Position numbers and translations under genes: made by a program. DNA of 49,826 nt from Persephonella sp. (GTDB lineage Bacteria > Aquificota > Aquificia > Aquificales > Hydrogenothermaceae), in contig NZ_WFPS01000033.1 of NCBI RefSeq assembly GCF_015487465.1, positions 1 through 49,826 of the forward strand, written 5' to 3'. The notes under the pieces were generated by a model. That model saw nothing but the letters and a program-made list of their open reading frames with translations. It had not been told where the DNA came from and made no database searches. Positions 8,747-18,237 of the stretch are shown here, piece after piece (the first letter of the stretch is position 1; the number at the start of each line of letters is the position of its first letter).

Positions 8747-9991
8747 ATGGGGAAAGAAAATGTGATCGTTGCCTTAGACATTGGAACATCAAAAATAACA
8801 ACATTAATAGGTGATATTGATGAAACAGGGGTGCTTCATATAGTAGGTTTTGGCGAGGCAGTTTCTAAGGGAATTGAAAAAGGAATTATTGTTAAACCAA
8901 ACGACGTAATTTCAGCAATAAGAAAATCTGTAGATGATGCTGAAAACATAGCAGGATCAAAAATAAGTGGTGTTATAGCAAATGTAAGCGGATACCACAT
9001 TGAATGCCGAAATGATACTGAAAAGATAGAATTTGATACGAACCAGAAAGTAATAACACAGATGGACATCAGTCAGCTGATAGAAAAGGTGTCCTCTAAA
9101 ATACAACCACAGAAAGAAAATCTTGAGGTTATCCATATAATTCCAAAAAAATACATACTTGACGATGAAGACGAAGTGATAGATCCAATAGGACTGGTTG
9201 CCTCAAAAATTGAAGGAAAATTTCATATAGTTCTTGACAAAATAAACGCATACACAAATCTGAAGAAAGTTATTGAAAGCTCAGGATTGAGGGTTATTGA
9301 TTTTATTGCAAATCCAATAGCATCAGCAACAGCAGTTTTATTCCCTGAAGAAAAAGAAATGGGAATAGCTGTTCTTGATATCGGTGCTGGAACAACAGAT
9401 ATAGCGGTTTATAAAGACGGAAGTATAGAATTTATAAAATCCCTGCCTGTCGGCGGAAATCAGGTAACTATGGATATAGCCCATAGATTTAAAGTTTCTA
9501 AAGAAGAAGCTGAAAATCTCAAAATAGATTACGGGGCAGCAGTTCCTGAAGCATCACAGGGAGACATAATTGAGGTTTATCAGAGGGGAAGCGATGAGCC
9601 TATACATATTGATCAGATAGAACTTATTGATACAATTGAAGCAAGACTATCAGAGATATTTGAGCTAACGAAAAAAACCTTAGATGAACTTGGTTATACA
9701 GGAAAAATCAACGGTGGTATAGTCCTGACAGGAGGCGTTGCAAACACACCTTACATTAAAGAACTGGCAGAGAGTATATTTAATATAGATGTTAGAATAG
9801 GAAAACCTAAAGAGTATTCAGGATTTAGCGATAAGCTGATGTTCCCACAGTATGCCACATCCATAGGAATGCTTCATTTTGCAAAAAACAGAATTTCTGT
9901 TACAAACTCTCACCCTACCCATAATTCCACAGGTTTTGATATTTTTAAAGTTGGAAGGTCAATCATTGATAAAATAAAAAGTATTTTTTAA
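8747..9991 (+). CDS. ftsA: Cell division protein FtsA
   Basis: Actin-like ATPase that tethers FtsZ filaments to the membrane. The 414-aa protein begins V-A-L-D-I-G-T-S-K-I (phosphate 1 loop). The SHMA/1C subdomain follows, then V-L-D-I-G-A-G-T-T-D (phosphate 2) near residue 206 and G-G-I-V-L-T-G-G-V-A (adenosine motif) near 322. The last residues (V-G-R-S-I-I-D-K-I-K-S-I-F) could form the amphipathic membrane-targeting helix expected of FtsA. AAGGAG stands before the ATG. ftsZ begins 18 bases after its stop. Confidence 0.95.
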   Translation: MGKENVIVALDIGTSKITTLIGDIDETGVLHIVGFGEAVSKGIEKGIIVKPNDVISAIRKSVDDAENIAGSKISGVIANVSGYHIECRNDTEKIEFDTNQKVITQMDISQLIEKVSSKIQPQKENLEVIHIIPKKYILDDEDEVIDPIGLVASKIEGKFHIVLDKINAYTNLKKVIESSGLRVIDFIANPIASATAVLFPEEKEMGIAVLDIGAGTTDIAVYKDGSIEFIKSLPVGGNQVTMDIAHRFKVSKEEAENLKIDYGAAVPEASQGDIIEVYQRGSDEPIHIDQIELIDTIEARLSEIFELTKKTLDELGYTGKINGGIVLTGGVANTPYIKELAESIFNIDVRIGKPKEYSGFSDKLMFPQYATSIGMLHFAKNRISVTNSHPTHNSTGFDIFKVGRSIIDKIKSIF

Positions 9992-10009
9992 TTACAGGAG
10001 GATTTTGTC

Positions 10010-11152
10010 ATGGAAAATTTCAATTATGATGCAGAAAATCCATCTAAAATCAAAGTATTCGGTGTAGGTGGAGGTGGAAGCAACGCTGTAGCCAGAATGT
10101 TTCAGGAAGGTCTTCAGAATGTTGAGCTTTATATAGTAAATACAGATAAACAGCATCTTGAATCACTTGAACAGATCCCAAACAGAATAGTGATAGGGGA
10201 AAATGTGACAAAGGGTCTTGGTGCCGGGGCAAAGCCAAATGTAGGAGAGGAAGCTGCAAAGGAAAGTATAGATACTATTAAACAGGCGATGGAAGGGGCT
10301 GACATGGTCTTTATTGCAGCAGGACTTGGAGGTGGAACAGGAACAGGTGCCTCTCCCGTAATAGCTCAGGCTGCAAAAGAGATGGGCATATTAACAGTAG
10401 CCGTTGTAACAAAACCATTTGATTTTGAAGGTCTGCAAAAGGCAAAAGTTGCAGAAGAAGGTTTGAAAAAACTGAAAGATGTGGTTGATACATACATTGT
10501 GATCCACAACCAGAAACTTGCGACTATTGCAGGAAAAAGATTTACTTTTGGTGAAGCATTTAAACTTGTTGACAGTATTTTGTATAAAGCCGTTAGAGGA
10601 ATAACAGATCTTATCCTTGTTCCGGGACTTATAAATGTTGATTTTGCAGATGTAAAAACAATAATGGAAAACGGCGGAAAAGCACTTATTGGTGTAGGAT
10701 CAGGAAGGGGAGAAAATAAGATAGAAGAAGCTGTTATATCAGCCACCACTTCACCACTTCTTGAAGGAACCTCAATTCAAGGCTCAAAAAGGCTTCTTAT
10801 TAACATTGAGGTTAGCATGGATCTTTCTTACGCAGATGTTGAGGAAGCTATCGCCCAGATAAGAGAAGCCACACACCCTGATTCATTAATTATATTCGGT
10901 GCATCACTAAACCCTAATGTTGAGGACGAAATAAGAATAACCGTCGTGGCTACAGATTTTGAAGGGGAAAAACAGGAAGAAAATAAACAGAAGAAAATAG
11001 AAAGAAGAATTACCAAAAGACCATCTCCTCCTGTGGAAAAAGAAGAAAAAATTGAAGAACCTAAGATTCCAGGAGGCTTGATAAATGAGATAGAATATGA
11101 GGATCTTGATATACCGGCATATATAAGGAAAAGGAAAGGTGAAATTAATTGA
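10010..11152 (+). CDS. ftsZ: Cell division GTPase FtsZ
   Basis: Tubulin-like GTPase that forms the division ring. The 380-aa protein has G-V-G-G-G-G-S-N near residues 18-25, the tubulin signature G-L-G-G-G-T-G-T-G at 105-113 and the T7 loop N-V-D-F-A-D. A charged linker (about 320-355) leads to the C-terminal peptide [11 protein letters not shown], which binds FtsA and other partners. It has the best ribosome site of the operon (ACAGGAGG), consistent with high expression. Its stop overlaps the pgsA start. Confidence 0.97.
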   Translation: MENFNYDAENPSKIKVFGVGGGGSNAVARMFQEGLQNVELYIVNTDKQHLESLEQIPNRIVIGENVTKGLGAGAKPNVGEEAAKESIDTIKQAMEGADMVFIAAGLGGGTGTGASPVIAQAAKEMGILTVAVVTKPFDFEGLQKAKVAEEGLKKLKDVVDTYIVIHNQKLATIAGKRFTFGEAFKLVDSILYKAVRGITDLILVPGLINVDFADVKTIMENGGKALIGVGSGRGENKIEEAVISATTSPLLEGTSIQGSKRLLINIEVSMDLSYADVEEAIAQIREATHPDSLIIFGASLNPNVEDEIRITVVATDFEGEKQEENKQKKIERRITKRPSPPVEKEEKIEEPKIPGGLINEIEYEDLDIPAYIRKRKGEIN

Positions 11153-11715
11153 GTGTAGAACTGCAAAACTCTAAATCAGAAAGAGTTTTCAAGAATTTGC
11201 AGTTTATAAGTTTTGCTAATCTTCTTACAATTTCAAGGCTTATTATTACACCTTTCCTTATATATACAATATTGAAAGATTACTACCTGATTTCTGGAAT
11301 TCTTGTGGTAGCTGCTGTTTTGTCAGACTGGCTTGACGGTATAATTGCAAGAAAAACAAATGACGTTACAAAACATGGGGAACTTTTAGATCCTGCAGTG
11401 GATAAGATCTTTACTATTTCTGTTCTTGTTGCTTTTGTTGAGAAACATCTGATCTCAACCTTTGTTGTTTTTCTAATTGTTTTGAGGGAGATGATGGTAA
11501 CGTGGTTTAGAAGTGTAATGGTAAACAGAGGTGTGGTCGTTCCAGCATCGTTCTACGGAAAACTAAAAACCACATTCCAGCTTATCGCTATATTCCTTTT
11601 ATCTATCAACGTGAAAGAAGCTGGAGTAATACTTCTGTGGCTTTCAATCATCATAGCATACTATTCGGCATTTGATTATCTTAAACTATTTATAAAAAGA
11701 AAAGCCTGGGAGTGA
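11149..11715 (+). CDS. pgsA: CDP-diacylglycerol--glycerol-3-phosphate 3-phosphatidyltransferase
   Basis: Membrane enzyme (188 aa, about four to five helices) that makes phosphatidylglycerol phosphate. The CDP-alcohol phosphotransferase motif D-x2-D-G-x2-A-R-x8-G-x3-D-x3-D is complete: S-D-W-L-D-G-I-I-A-R through G-E-L-L-D-P-A-V-D. PgsA is the most likely member, but other CDP-alcohol transferases share the motif. The start is a TTG whose last two bases belong to the ftsZ TGA, with AAGGAAAGGTG just upstream. It is joined to the division operon and followed one base later by plsY. Confidence 0.87.
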   Translation: MSVELQNSKSERVFKNLQFISFANLLTISRLIITPFLIYTILKDYYLISGILVVAAVLSDWLDGIIARKTNDVTKHGELLDPAVDKIFTISVLVAFVEKHLISTFVVFLIVLREMMVTWFRSVMVNRGVVVPASFYGKLKTTFQLIAIFLLSINVKEAGVILLWLSIIIAYYSAFDYLKLFIKRKAWE

Positions 11716-11716
11716 A

Positions 11717-12295
11717 ATGGAATTACTCTTTATTCTGTTAACCTATTTCACAGCATCAATTCCTTTCGGGTTTATTATAGGAAAGTTATTTGGAAAAGAT
11801 GTAACAAAAGAAGGAAGTGGGAATATCGGTGCAACTAATGTTGCCAGAACCATAGGAAAAAAAGCTGGTATCCTTGTTCTACTGCTTGATGCACTGAAAG
11901 GTTTTATTCCTGTTTATCTTTCAAAACTGTATTTTGATGACCGATTTGTTGCTGTTATAGCTGTTGTTGCCGTATTAGGGCACTGTTACTCAATCTTTAT
12001 GAAGTTTAAAGGAGGAAAAGGTGTTGCCACAGGTATTGGAGTTCTTCTGGCTCTTTCTCCAAAAGTTGCCCTTATCGTTATTACCCTGTGGCTTGGTATA
12101 TTTTTAACCACAGGTTATGTGTCCCTTGCATCTGTTATCTCAGCGTTTATGTCATGGATTATGATGAATTACATTGAGGCAAACTATTACTTTACTATTG
12201 CAGCTTTAGTATCTTCTATAATAATCGTGTATAAACACTCTTCAAATATAGAAAGATTAATAAAGGGAACAGAAAACCGTTTTATCTATAAATGA
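11717..12295 (+). CDS. plsY: Acyl-phosphate:glycerol-3-phosphate acyltransferase
   Basis: Membrane enzyme that starts phospholipid synthesis by acylating glycerol-3-phosphate from acyl phosphate. The 192-aa length and all three motifs are typical: S-I-P-F-G-F-I-I-G-K near residue 14, G-S-G-N-I-G-A-T-N near 34-42 and G-H-C-Y-S-I-F followed by F-K-G-G-K-G-V-A-T-G. Last gene of the murD operon. Its TGA directly abuts the convergent relA/spoT stop, the two forming a TGATCA palindrome with no terminator between them. Confidence 0.95.
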   Translation: MELLFILLTYFTASIPFGFIIGKLFGKDVTKEGSGNIGATNVARTIGKKAGILVLLLDALKGFIPVYLSKLYFDDRFVAVIAVVAVLGHCYSIFMKFKGGKGVATGIGVLLALSPKVALIVITLWLGIFLTTGYVSLASVISAFMSWIMMNYIEANYYFTIAALVSSIIIVYKHSSNIERLIKGTENRFIYK

Positions 12296-14449
12296 TCATT
12301 TGTTTTTGCACATACGCGTTACAGACTCAACATCTTTAACAGAAGAGATAAATTTCATCACTTTTTTAAGGTGATCAAGATCCTTTACAGCCACTTTCAT
12401 ATCTATAACCGCTTTTCCGTCTCTCCTTGTCCTTATGTTTGCACCTGATATATTTGTTTTTGTTGAAGCTATTGCAGAAGAAACCTCAGCAAGGAGACCG
12501 GGTTTATCTTTGGTGATTATCCTTAAATAGGCAGGGTAAACGGAATTTGGATTATCAGTGTTCCAGACAGCATTTATTCCTCTTTCAGGTTCAGCTTCAA
12601 GAATTTTCTGAATGTTCTGGCAGTTTTTGTGGTGTATTGATATACCTTTTCCTTTTACTATTATCCCAACTATTTCATCACCGGGAATAGGACAACAGCA
12701 TTTAGCTATGGAGGAAAGCAGATTTGAAACGCCGTCAACCTCTATTACCAGATCTTTATCTGAGGCAGATTTCTCAGAGCTCTGGGATTTTGATTTTGCT
12801 GTATCTCCCCTTAAAAACCTCAAAACCTTGTTAGGGGATATTTTCCCTTCCCCTACAGCCACAACAAAATCATCAAATGATTTATAATTGAACCTATTAA
12901 TAAGCCTGTCTTTTTCCTCTTCTGATAGTTCTGATGTTTTCTTTCCGATTTTTCTGATGAACTTATCAAGAAGTTTCTCTCCAAACTTAAGAAGTCTTTT
13001 TCTTTCAAGTTTTGATAGATACTGCCTGATGTTTGTTTTTGCCTTTGATGTAACAACAAAATTAAGCCAATCTCTGCTTGGTTTATGATATTTGGCTGTT
13101 ATTATCTCAACAACATCTCCGTTTTTCAGCTTTGTATCAAGGGGAACAAGCTTACCGTTTACTTTTGCCCCTGAGGTTCTGTGACCTACCTGCGTATGAA
13201 TTGCGTAAGCAAAATCAACAGGTGTCGCCCCAAAAGGAAGTTTTACAAGATCGCCCTTTGGTGTAAAAACAAATATCTCCTCATTTGATAGATCACCTTT
13301 AACAGAGGAAATCAGTTCTTCAGAACTATTTTCCTTTATTGATTCAAGAATGTTTCTCAACCATGTAAAAGAGTTTAGATCTTTGTCTGATATGTATTTA
13401 CCCCCTTTGTATCTCCAGTGGGCTGCAATTCCTTCCTCGGCTATTTTGTGCATTTTTTGTGTTTTTATCTGTATCTCAACAAATTTACCTCCAGCACCTA
13501 CAACAGTAGTATGAAGTGCCTGATACATATTTGATTTTGGTAGGGAAATGTAGTCTTTGAACCTTCCGGGAACAGGAGACCATATGGAGTGTATCAGACC
13601 AAGAGTCAGGTAACATTCTTTAACAGAATCAACAATAATTCTAATTCCGTATATGTCGTATATATCATTTAATCCTATACCTTTCCGGAGAGTTTTCTCA
13701 TATATACTGTATATATGTTTTGTTCTGTATTGTATCTGGGCGTTTATCCCGTGTTCTTTGAGGATTTCTTCTATTTTAGGAACAATCTCTTCTTTTAGAA
13801 ATTTCTCCTGTTTATCTTTAGATTCAGCTATATAGGTGGTGATTTTTTTGTAGGCTTCAGGATTTGTGTACATAAAGGATCTGTCCTCAAGTTCACTTTT
13901 GATCTTCCATAAACCAAGTCTGGCAGCAAGGGGGGCATATATATCTAATGTCTCTTTGGCAATTCTTCTTCTTTTTTCTTCAGGAAGTGGTTCAAGGGTT
14001 CTGATGTTGTGCAGTCTGTCTGCAAGTTTTACAAGGATAACCCTTATGTCTTCAGCCATAGATACTATCATTTTTCTGAAGTTTTCTGCTTCTGCCTCCT
14101 CTTTGCTCTGGAAGTTATATTTTCCTATCTTTGTTACACCATCTACTATTTTTGCAACAGTGCTACCGAATTTTTCCTCTATTTCTTCAAGGGTTGTGTC
14201 AGTGTCTTCCACAACATCATGAAGAAGGGCAGCTATGATCGTTGTTTTATCTAATTTCAAGTCGGCAAGGATTTTTGCTGCTTCTATAGGGTGAATGTGG
14301 TAAGGATCACCAGATTTTCTAAACTGTCCTTCATGTTTCTTTATAATAAAATCAACAGTTTCTTTAATCTGCTGTATGTCTTCTTCTTTCAGATAACCAA
14401 CCTTTTGCAGAAGCTCATCTGAAGGCTGTTTCTCAATTGTTTTTATCAT
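12296..14449 (-). CDS. Bifunctional (p)ppGpp synthetase/hydrolase (Rel/SpoT)
   Basis: Stringent-response enzyme of 717 aa, close to the usual 720-740. The HD hydrolase domain holds H-I-H-P-I-E at 51-56 and L-L-H-D-V-V-E-D at 75-82. The synthetase domain contains R-F-K-D-Y-I, the RxKD form typical of bifunctional Rel/SpoT rather than the ExDD of RelA, then Q-A-L-H-T. A TGS domain (near residues 385-445), a cysteine-rich zinc-finger/conserved-cysteine region (K-C-C-C-P-I-P-G-D) and a C-terminal ACT domain follow. The intact HD and synthetase motifs suggest both activities. It has an AAGG-type ribosome site and stands alone on this strand, 61 bases from the next gene. Confidence 0.94.
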   Translation of the reverse strand: MIKTIEKQPSDELLQKVGYLKEEDIQQIKETVDFIIKKHEGQFRKSGDPYHIHPIEAAKILADLKLDKTTIIAALLHDVVEDTDTTLEEIEEKFGSTVAKIVDGVTKIGKYNFQSKEEAEAENFRKMIVSMAEDIRVILVKLADRLHNIRTLEPLPEEKRRRIAKETLDIYAPLAARLGLWKIKSELEDRSFMYTNPEAYKKITTYIAESKDKQEKFLKEEIVPKIEEILKEHGINAQIQYRTKHIYSIYEKTLRKGIGLNDIYDIYGIRIIVDSVKECYLTLGLIHSIWSPVPGRFKDYISLPKSNMYQALHTTVVGAGGKFVEIQIKTQKMHKIAEEGIAAHWRYKGGKYISDKDLNSFTWLRNILESIKENSSEELISSVKGDLSNEEIFVFTPKGDLVKLPFGATPVDFAYAIHTQVGHRTSGAKVNGKLVPLDTKLKNGDVVEIITAKYHKPSRDWLNFVVTSKAKTNIRQYLSKLERKRLLKFGEKLLDKFIRKIGKKTSELSEEEKDRLINRFNYKSFDDFVVAVGEGKISPNKVLRFLRGDTAKSKSQSSEKSASDKDLVIEVDGVSNLLSSIAKCCCPIPGDEIVGIIVKGKGISIHHKNCQNIQKILEAEPERGINAVWNTDNPNSVYPAYLRIITKDKPGLLAEVSSAIASTKTNISGANIRTRRDGKAVIDMKVAVKDLDHLKKVMKFISSVKDVESVTRMCKNK

Positions 14450-14510
14450 CTTAACTGCCTTAAGTAGTATTAATTACTAATAATATAGATCAAAACATTA
14501 ATTTCAAGTG

Positions 14511-14804
14511 TTAAACAACAGCTTCAAGCCAGTTTTCGCCTAAATCTCCTATTATTTCAAGGGTTGGATCGTAATTTTTTTTAATGTCTTCAAGAATAAG
14601 GTAAAGATCATCTACATAATCAGGGGAAGTCAGAAAGTCCAAAATTCCCTTTTTACCGCTTCTTGTCCTCGGAAGGGCAATTCTGCCGTGTCCGTCAACG
14701 ACCATGGATATAAAGTTGAGCTTTTTTGGATCTACTTTAACAACAAGATTAATACTTTTTCTTGGGGGGTTGTTTATTTTATCTGTTATCTCTTTTGGAA
14801 ACAT
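14511..14804 (-). CDS. Small conserved protein, possibly DUF4911-like (97 aa)
   Basis: Soluble 97-aa protein. A central stretch (V-D-P-K-K-L-N-F-I-S-M-V-V-D-G-H, then R-T-R-S-G-K-K-G-I-L and a run ending L-I-L-E-D-I) recalls the DUF4911 pattern, but this is from memory and weak. It has an AAAGG ribosome site and lies 12 bases after the secreted helical protein, so the two are probably co-transcribed. Its function is unknown. Confidence 0.6.
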   Translation of the reverse strand: MFPKEITDKINNPPRKSINLVVKVDPKKLNFISMVVDGHGRIALPRTRSGKKGILDFLTSPDYVDDLYLILEDIKKNYDPTLEIIGDLGENWLEAVV

Positions 14805-14816
14805 AACCTTTCCCCT

Positions 14817-15707
14817 TTAAATTTTACTAAGAATTCCTGTGATTTCATCAAAATCTTCTTCTGTTATAGAATAACTTTCGTATTTTTCAATATAAAACCC
14901 TAATTTATCTTTTATGTTTCTCAATATTTCTCTGTTTTCTTCCGTGGAAACAAGATAAGCTTTATTTATATTGTAAAGAGCCAGTTCAAGATATCTTTTT
15001 GACAGTTCGGGTATTACTTTGTAGGTATATCTTGCTTTATAGACATACTCTTTTGAAAGGGCAACATAAAGATTTTCCCTTGAAGATAACTTTATCAAAG
15101 GGGAAAGTGCAAGTTCAAGAGCCTGTCTGGATTTTTTGTATTCTCTTGCTTTAAGATGATCCTTTGCAACACCTATCAAATACCTTGATTCTAAGATAGG
15201 ATCATCTATGAGAGGTACCTTTATCTGCCTTTCTATCTCTTTTAGTTTGTCTTTTAGCATATCGTTTTTTCTTTTTGACGCATATTCTCTGAGAATATCA
15301 AGCTGGTTTCTTATTCTGTCAAAATCTTTTAGGTTTGCTGAAACTTCTTCAATCTGGACGATAAGAACTCTTATATCTGTTGAGTAATTTTCGTCAGGAT
15401 AAAACTTTATCCTTTTAATAAGGGCTTCAATCTGCCTCTTTACTGTATATGTGGGGGAGTACTGATAAGCCTCATTAAGAAAAAAAAGAGAACCATCAAG
15501 GTATGCATAACTTTCCTTTTTTATTATTCTTTTTTTACTCAAAGATGAATAAGCATCCAGAACAAGATTTAAAGCCCTTGTTGTGTATACCTTAATGTTA
15601 TACACCTGATTTTCTGTTAGACCTTCGTTAAAGAATGTTTCCTGCGTTTTAGAAGGTAAGGATATCAATAGTAGAAAAATAAAACAAAGAAATATTTTTT
15701 TAAACAT
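14817..15707 (-). CDS. Secreted helical protein of unknown function (296 aa)
   Basis: The N-terminus is a clear signal peptide (M-F-K-K-I-F-L-C-F-I-F-L-L-L followed by S-L-P-S-K-T-Q). The rest is charged and helical, with several tyrosine-rich helices such as S-R-Q-A-L-E-L-A-L-S and R-Y-L-E-L-A-L-Y-N-I. This pattern faintly resembles the YfdX family or tetratrico-type helical repeats; I do not assign either. It probably acts in the periplasm. A strong Shine-Dalgarno (AGGAGGTG) precedes the ATG, and a minus-strand TATAAT lies at 15737-15732. It is divergent from icd, with 149 bases between. Confidence 0.65.
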   Translation of the reverse strand: MFKKIFLCFIFLLLISLPSKTQETFFNEGLTENQVYNIKVYTTRALNLVLDAYSSLSKKRIIKKESYAYLDGSLFFLNEAYQYSPTYTVKRQIEALIKRIKFYPDENYSTDIRVLIVQIEEVSANLKDFDRIRNQLDILREYASKRKNDMLKDKLKEIERQIKVPLIDDPILESRYLIGVAKDHLKAREYKKSRQALELALSPLIKLSSRENLYVALSKEYVYKARYTYKVIPELSKRYLELALYNINKAYLVSTEENREILRNIKDKLGFYIEKYESYSITEEDFDEITGILSKI

Positions 15708-15781
15708 AACACCTCCTGACAGCTTACAAATATTATAACATCGCCTTATACAAAAAGACTCCTAAAAAAATAAAACAGTGT

Positions 15782-15810
15782 TTGATTTTTTTTCCCAGTT
15801 TGTTTATAAT
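15782..15810 (+). promoter_or_regulatory. Promoter of icd
   Basis: TTGATT (15782-15787), a 17-base spacer and TATAAT (15805-15810) are close to consensus. The inferred transcript starts near 15817 and reaches the AAAGGAGG ribosome site of icd. Confidence 0.65.
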
Positions 15811-15856
15811 GTTTTCACATTAGATAAAAAACTATTAAAACAAAAGGAGGAAAAGT

Positions 15857-18103
15857 ATGGCAAAAGCCACTATTGTATGGACAAAAATTGACGAGGCTCC
15901 TGCTCTCGCAACATATTCACTTTTGCCGATAATGAGGGCATTTACAAAAGATGCTGATATTGAGATTGAACTGAGGGATATCTCTCTCGCTGGAAGAATT
16001 CTTGCACAGTTTCCAGACATTCTTCCAGAAGACAAAAGAGTTCCCGATGAGCTTTCTTACCTTGGAGAGCTTGTTTGGAAACCTGAAGCAAACATTATGA
16101 AACTTCCTAACATCTCAGCGTCAGTTCCACAGCTAAAAGAAGCTATAAAAGAGCTTCAGGAACAAGGGTATCCACTTCCTGATTATCCAGACAACCCACA
16201 AACAGAAGAAGAAAAACAGATTAAAGAAAGATACGACAGATGTGTTGGATCGGTTGTTAATCCAGTTTTAAGACAGGGTAATTCAGACAGAAGACTTGCA
16301 AAAGTCGTTAAAGAATATGCCAAGAAACACCCACACAGGTTAAGAGATGTTTCTCCCCACTCAAAATCACATGTGGCACACATGAAAGAAGGAGATTTTT
16401 ATCAGCATGAGCAGTCTGTTATCATAGACAAGGACACCAAAATCAAGTACATCTTTGAGGATAAAAACGGAAATCAGACAGTTCTGAAAGAGGTTGAGGT
16501 CGGAAAAGGTGATGTTGTTGACGGAACCTACATGAACAGAAAGAAGCTGAGAAAATACTTTGAAGACGTAATAAATGTTGCAAAAGAAGAAGACATACTC
16601 TTTTCTCTCCACGTAAAAGCAACAATGATGAGGGTGTCTGATCCGGTCATATTCGGAGATGCCATTAGAGTATACTACGCAAAACTTTTTGAAAAACATG
16701 GAGATGTATTAGATCAGCTTGGCTGGGATCCTAAATACGGAATGGCTGATCTTGAAGAAAGGTTAAAACAGCTTCCTGAAGATAAACAGCAGGAGATAAA
16801 ACAGACTATTGAAGAGATATACAAAGAAAGACCAAGAATGTACATGGTTGATTCTGACAAAGGAATAACAAACCTTCACATGCCAAACGATGTTATTATT
16901 GATGCGTCTGTTCCTGCTGTTATCAAGAACGGTCTTCAAGGCTGGGGTCCTGACGGGGAAACAGAAGATGTTGTTCTTTCTATACCTGACAGATCATACG
17001 CTACCATGTACAAAGAGATTGTTGAGGACATAAAAGCAAGGGGACAGTTTGATCCTACTAAAATCGGAACTGTTCAAAATGTAGGTCTTATGGCTATGAA
17101 AGCCGAAGAATACGGCTCACACGACAAAACCTTCTTCCCTCCATCAGACGGTAAGATGAAAGTTGTTGACGAAGATGGAAATGTTCTGATTGAGCACTGC
17201 GTCAATGAAGGGGATATCTGGAGATCATGTATAACAAAAGATATAGCAATAAGAGACTGGATAAAGCTTGCTGTAAATAGAGCTAAAGACTCAGGTTTCC
17301 CAATAGTGTTCTGGCTTGATGAATACAGAGCCCACGACAAAAACCTCATAGAAAAAGTTAAAGAAGAACTTCCAAAATACGATCTTTCAGATGTTGACTG
17401 GTACATAAAAGCCCCACAAGATGCTATGAAGTTTACCCTTGCAAGATTTAGAAATGGGGAAGACACAATATCTGTTACAGGAAATGTTCTGAGGGATTAT
17501 CTCACAGACCTGTTCCCAATAATTGAGGTTGGAACATCTGCAAGATCACTCTCTATTGTTCCTCTCATAGCAGGTGGTGGAGTATTTGAGACAGGTGCAG
17601 GTGGATCAGCACCAAAACATGTTGAGCAGTTCCTGAAAGAAGGTCACCTCAGATGGGATTCTCTTGGAGAGTTCCTTGCATTTGAAGAATCATTAAAACT
17701 TGCATACAAACAGCTAAAAGCCCTACACCAGAAAGATAACCCAAGAATACTTGTTGTCGCAGAAGCACTCTCAAAAGCTATTGGTAAATACCTTGACAAC
17801 AACAAAACACCAGGAAGAAAAGTTGGGCAGCTTGATACAAGAGGTTCCCACTTCTACCTTGCACTTTACTGGGCTGAGGCTTTAGCTTCTCAAACAGAAG
17901 ATAAAGAGCTTGCTGAAAAGTTCTCAAAAGTTTATGCAGAACTTAAAGAGAATGAAGAAAAAATTCTTTCAGAAATAGCGGCATCTGAAGGTAAGCCAGC
18001 TGATGTAGGTGGTTGGTATCACCCAGATGATGAAAAAGCAGAAAAGGCTATGAGACCAAGCGAAACCCTGAATAAAATTATTGATGCTCTTTTAGAGTCG
18101 TAG
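15857..18103 (+). CDS. icd: Monomeric NADP-dependent isocitrate dehydrogenase
   Basis: Cytoplasmic enzyme interconverting isocitrate and 2-oxoglutarate plus CO2. In a reductive TCA cycle it would run in the carboxylating direction. The 748-aa length and the start (A-T-I-V-W-T-K-I-D-E-A-P-A) are diagnostic of the large monomeric type, not the 400-aa dimeric enzyme. Other family segments are V-S-P-H-S-K-S-H-V, D-R-S-Y-A-T-M-Y, F-W-L-D-E-Y-R-A-H-D and E-V-G-T-S-A-R-S-L-S-I-V-P-L. Strong ribosome site AAAGGAGG. It has its own promoter and terminator, immediately upstream of the ATP-citrate lyase genes, which argues for a role in carbon fixation. Confidence 0.95.
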   Translation: MAKATIVWTKIDEAPALATYSLLPIMRAFTKDADIEIELRDISLAGRILAQFPDILPEDKRVPDELSYLGELVWKPEANIMKLPNISASVPQLKEAIKELQEQGYPLPDYPDNPQTEEEKQIKERYDRCVGSVVNPVLRQGNSDRRLAKVVKEYAKKHPHRLRDVSPHSKSHVAHMKEGDFYQHEQSVIIDKDTKIKYIFEDKNGNQTVLKEVEVGKGDVVDGTYMNRKKLRKYFEDVINVAKEEDILFSLHVKATMMRVSDPVIFGDAIRVYYAKLFEKHGDVLDQLGWDPKYGMADLEERLKQLPEDKQQEIKQTIEEIYKERPRMYMVDSDKGITNLHMPNDVIIDASVPAVIKNGLQGWGPDGETEDVVLSIPDRSYATMYKEIVEDIKARGQFDPTKIGTVQNVGLMAMKAEEYGSHDKTFFPPSDGKMKVVDEDGNVLIEHCVNEGDIWRSCITKDIAIRDWIKLAVNRAKDSGFPIVFWLDEYRAHDKNLIEKVKEELPKYDLSDVDWYIKAPQDAMKFTLARFRNGEDTISVTGNVLRDYLTDLFPIIEVGTSARSLSIVPLIAGGGVFETGAGGSAPKHVEQFLKEGHLRWDSLGEFLAFEESLKLAYKQLKALHQKDNPRILVVAEALSKAIGKYLDNNKTPGRKVGQLDTRGSHFYLALYWAEALASQTEDKELAEKFSKVYAELKENEEKILSEIAASEGKPADVGGWYHPDDEKAEKAMRPSETLNKIIDALLES

Positions 18104-18140
18104 ATAGAGTTGGAAAGAAACACCAAAATTTATCTTAAAG

Positions 18141-18183
18141 AGAGGGGCGTTTCTCCTGAGAAGGAGGCGTCCCTTTTTATTTG
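18141..18183 (+). terminator. Terminator after icd
   Basis: The arm AGGGGCGTTTCT (from 18143) pairs, with several G:U pairs, to AGGAGGCGTCCCT (ending near 18174). A TTTTTATTT tail follows. It separates icd from the acl operon. Confidence 0.7.
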
Positions 18184-18185
18184 TT

Positions 18186-18194
18186 TGATATAAT
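18186..18194 (+). promoter_or_regulatory. Extended -10 promoter of aclBA
   Basis: TGATATAAT is a TG-N-TATAAT extended -10. No convincing -35 is visible, since that position lies in the icd terminator; an extended -10 can compensate. Transcription would begin near 18201. The AGGAGG of aclB lies about 25 bases further on. Confidence 0.5.
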
Positions 18195-18237
18195 TTATTG
18201 TTTTGAAAAATTTTACAAATAAATGAGGAGGATATAA

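Noticed and set aside
10050-11166. Long open frames antisense to ftsZ
   Set aside because: They are shadows of a strongly biased coding gene, without ribosome sites or recognisable protein features. The same applies to other antisense frames in the window.
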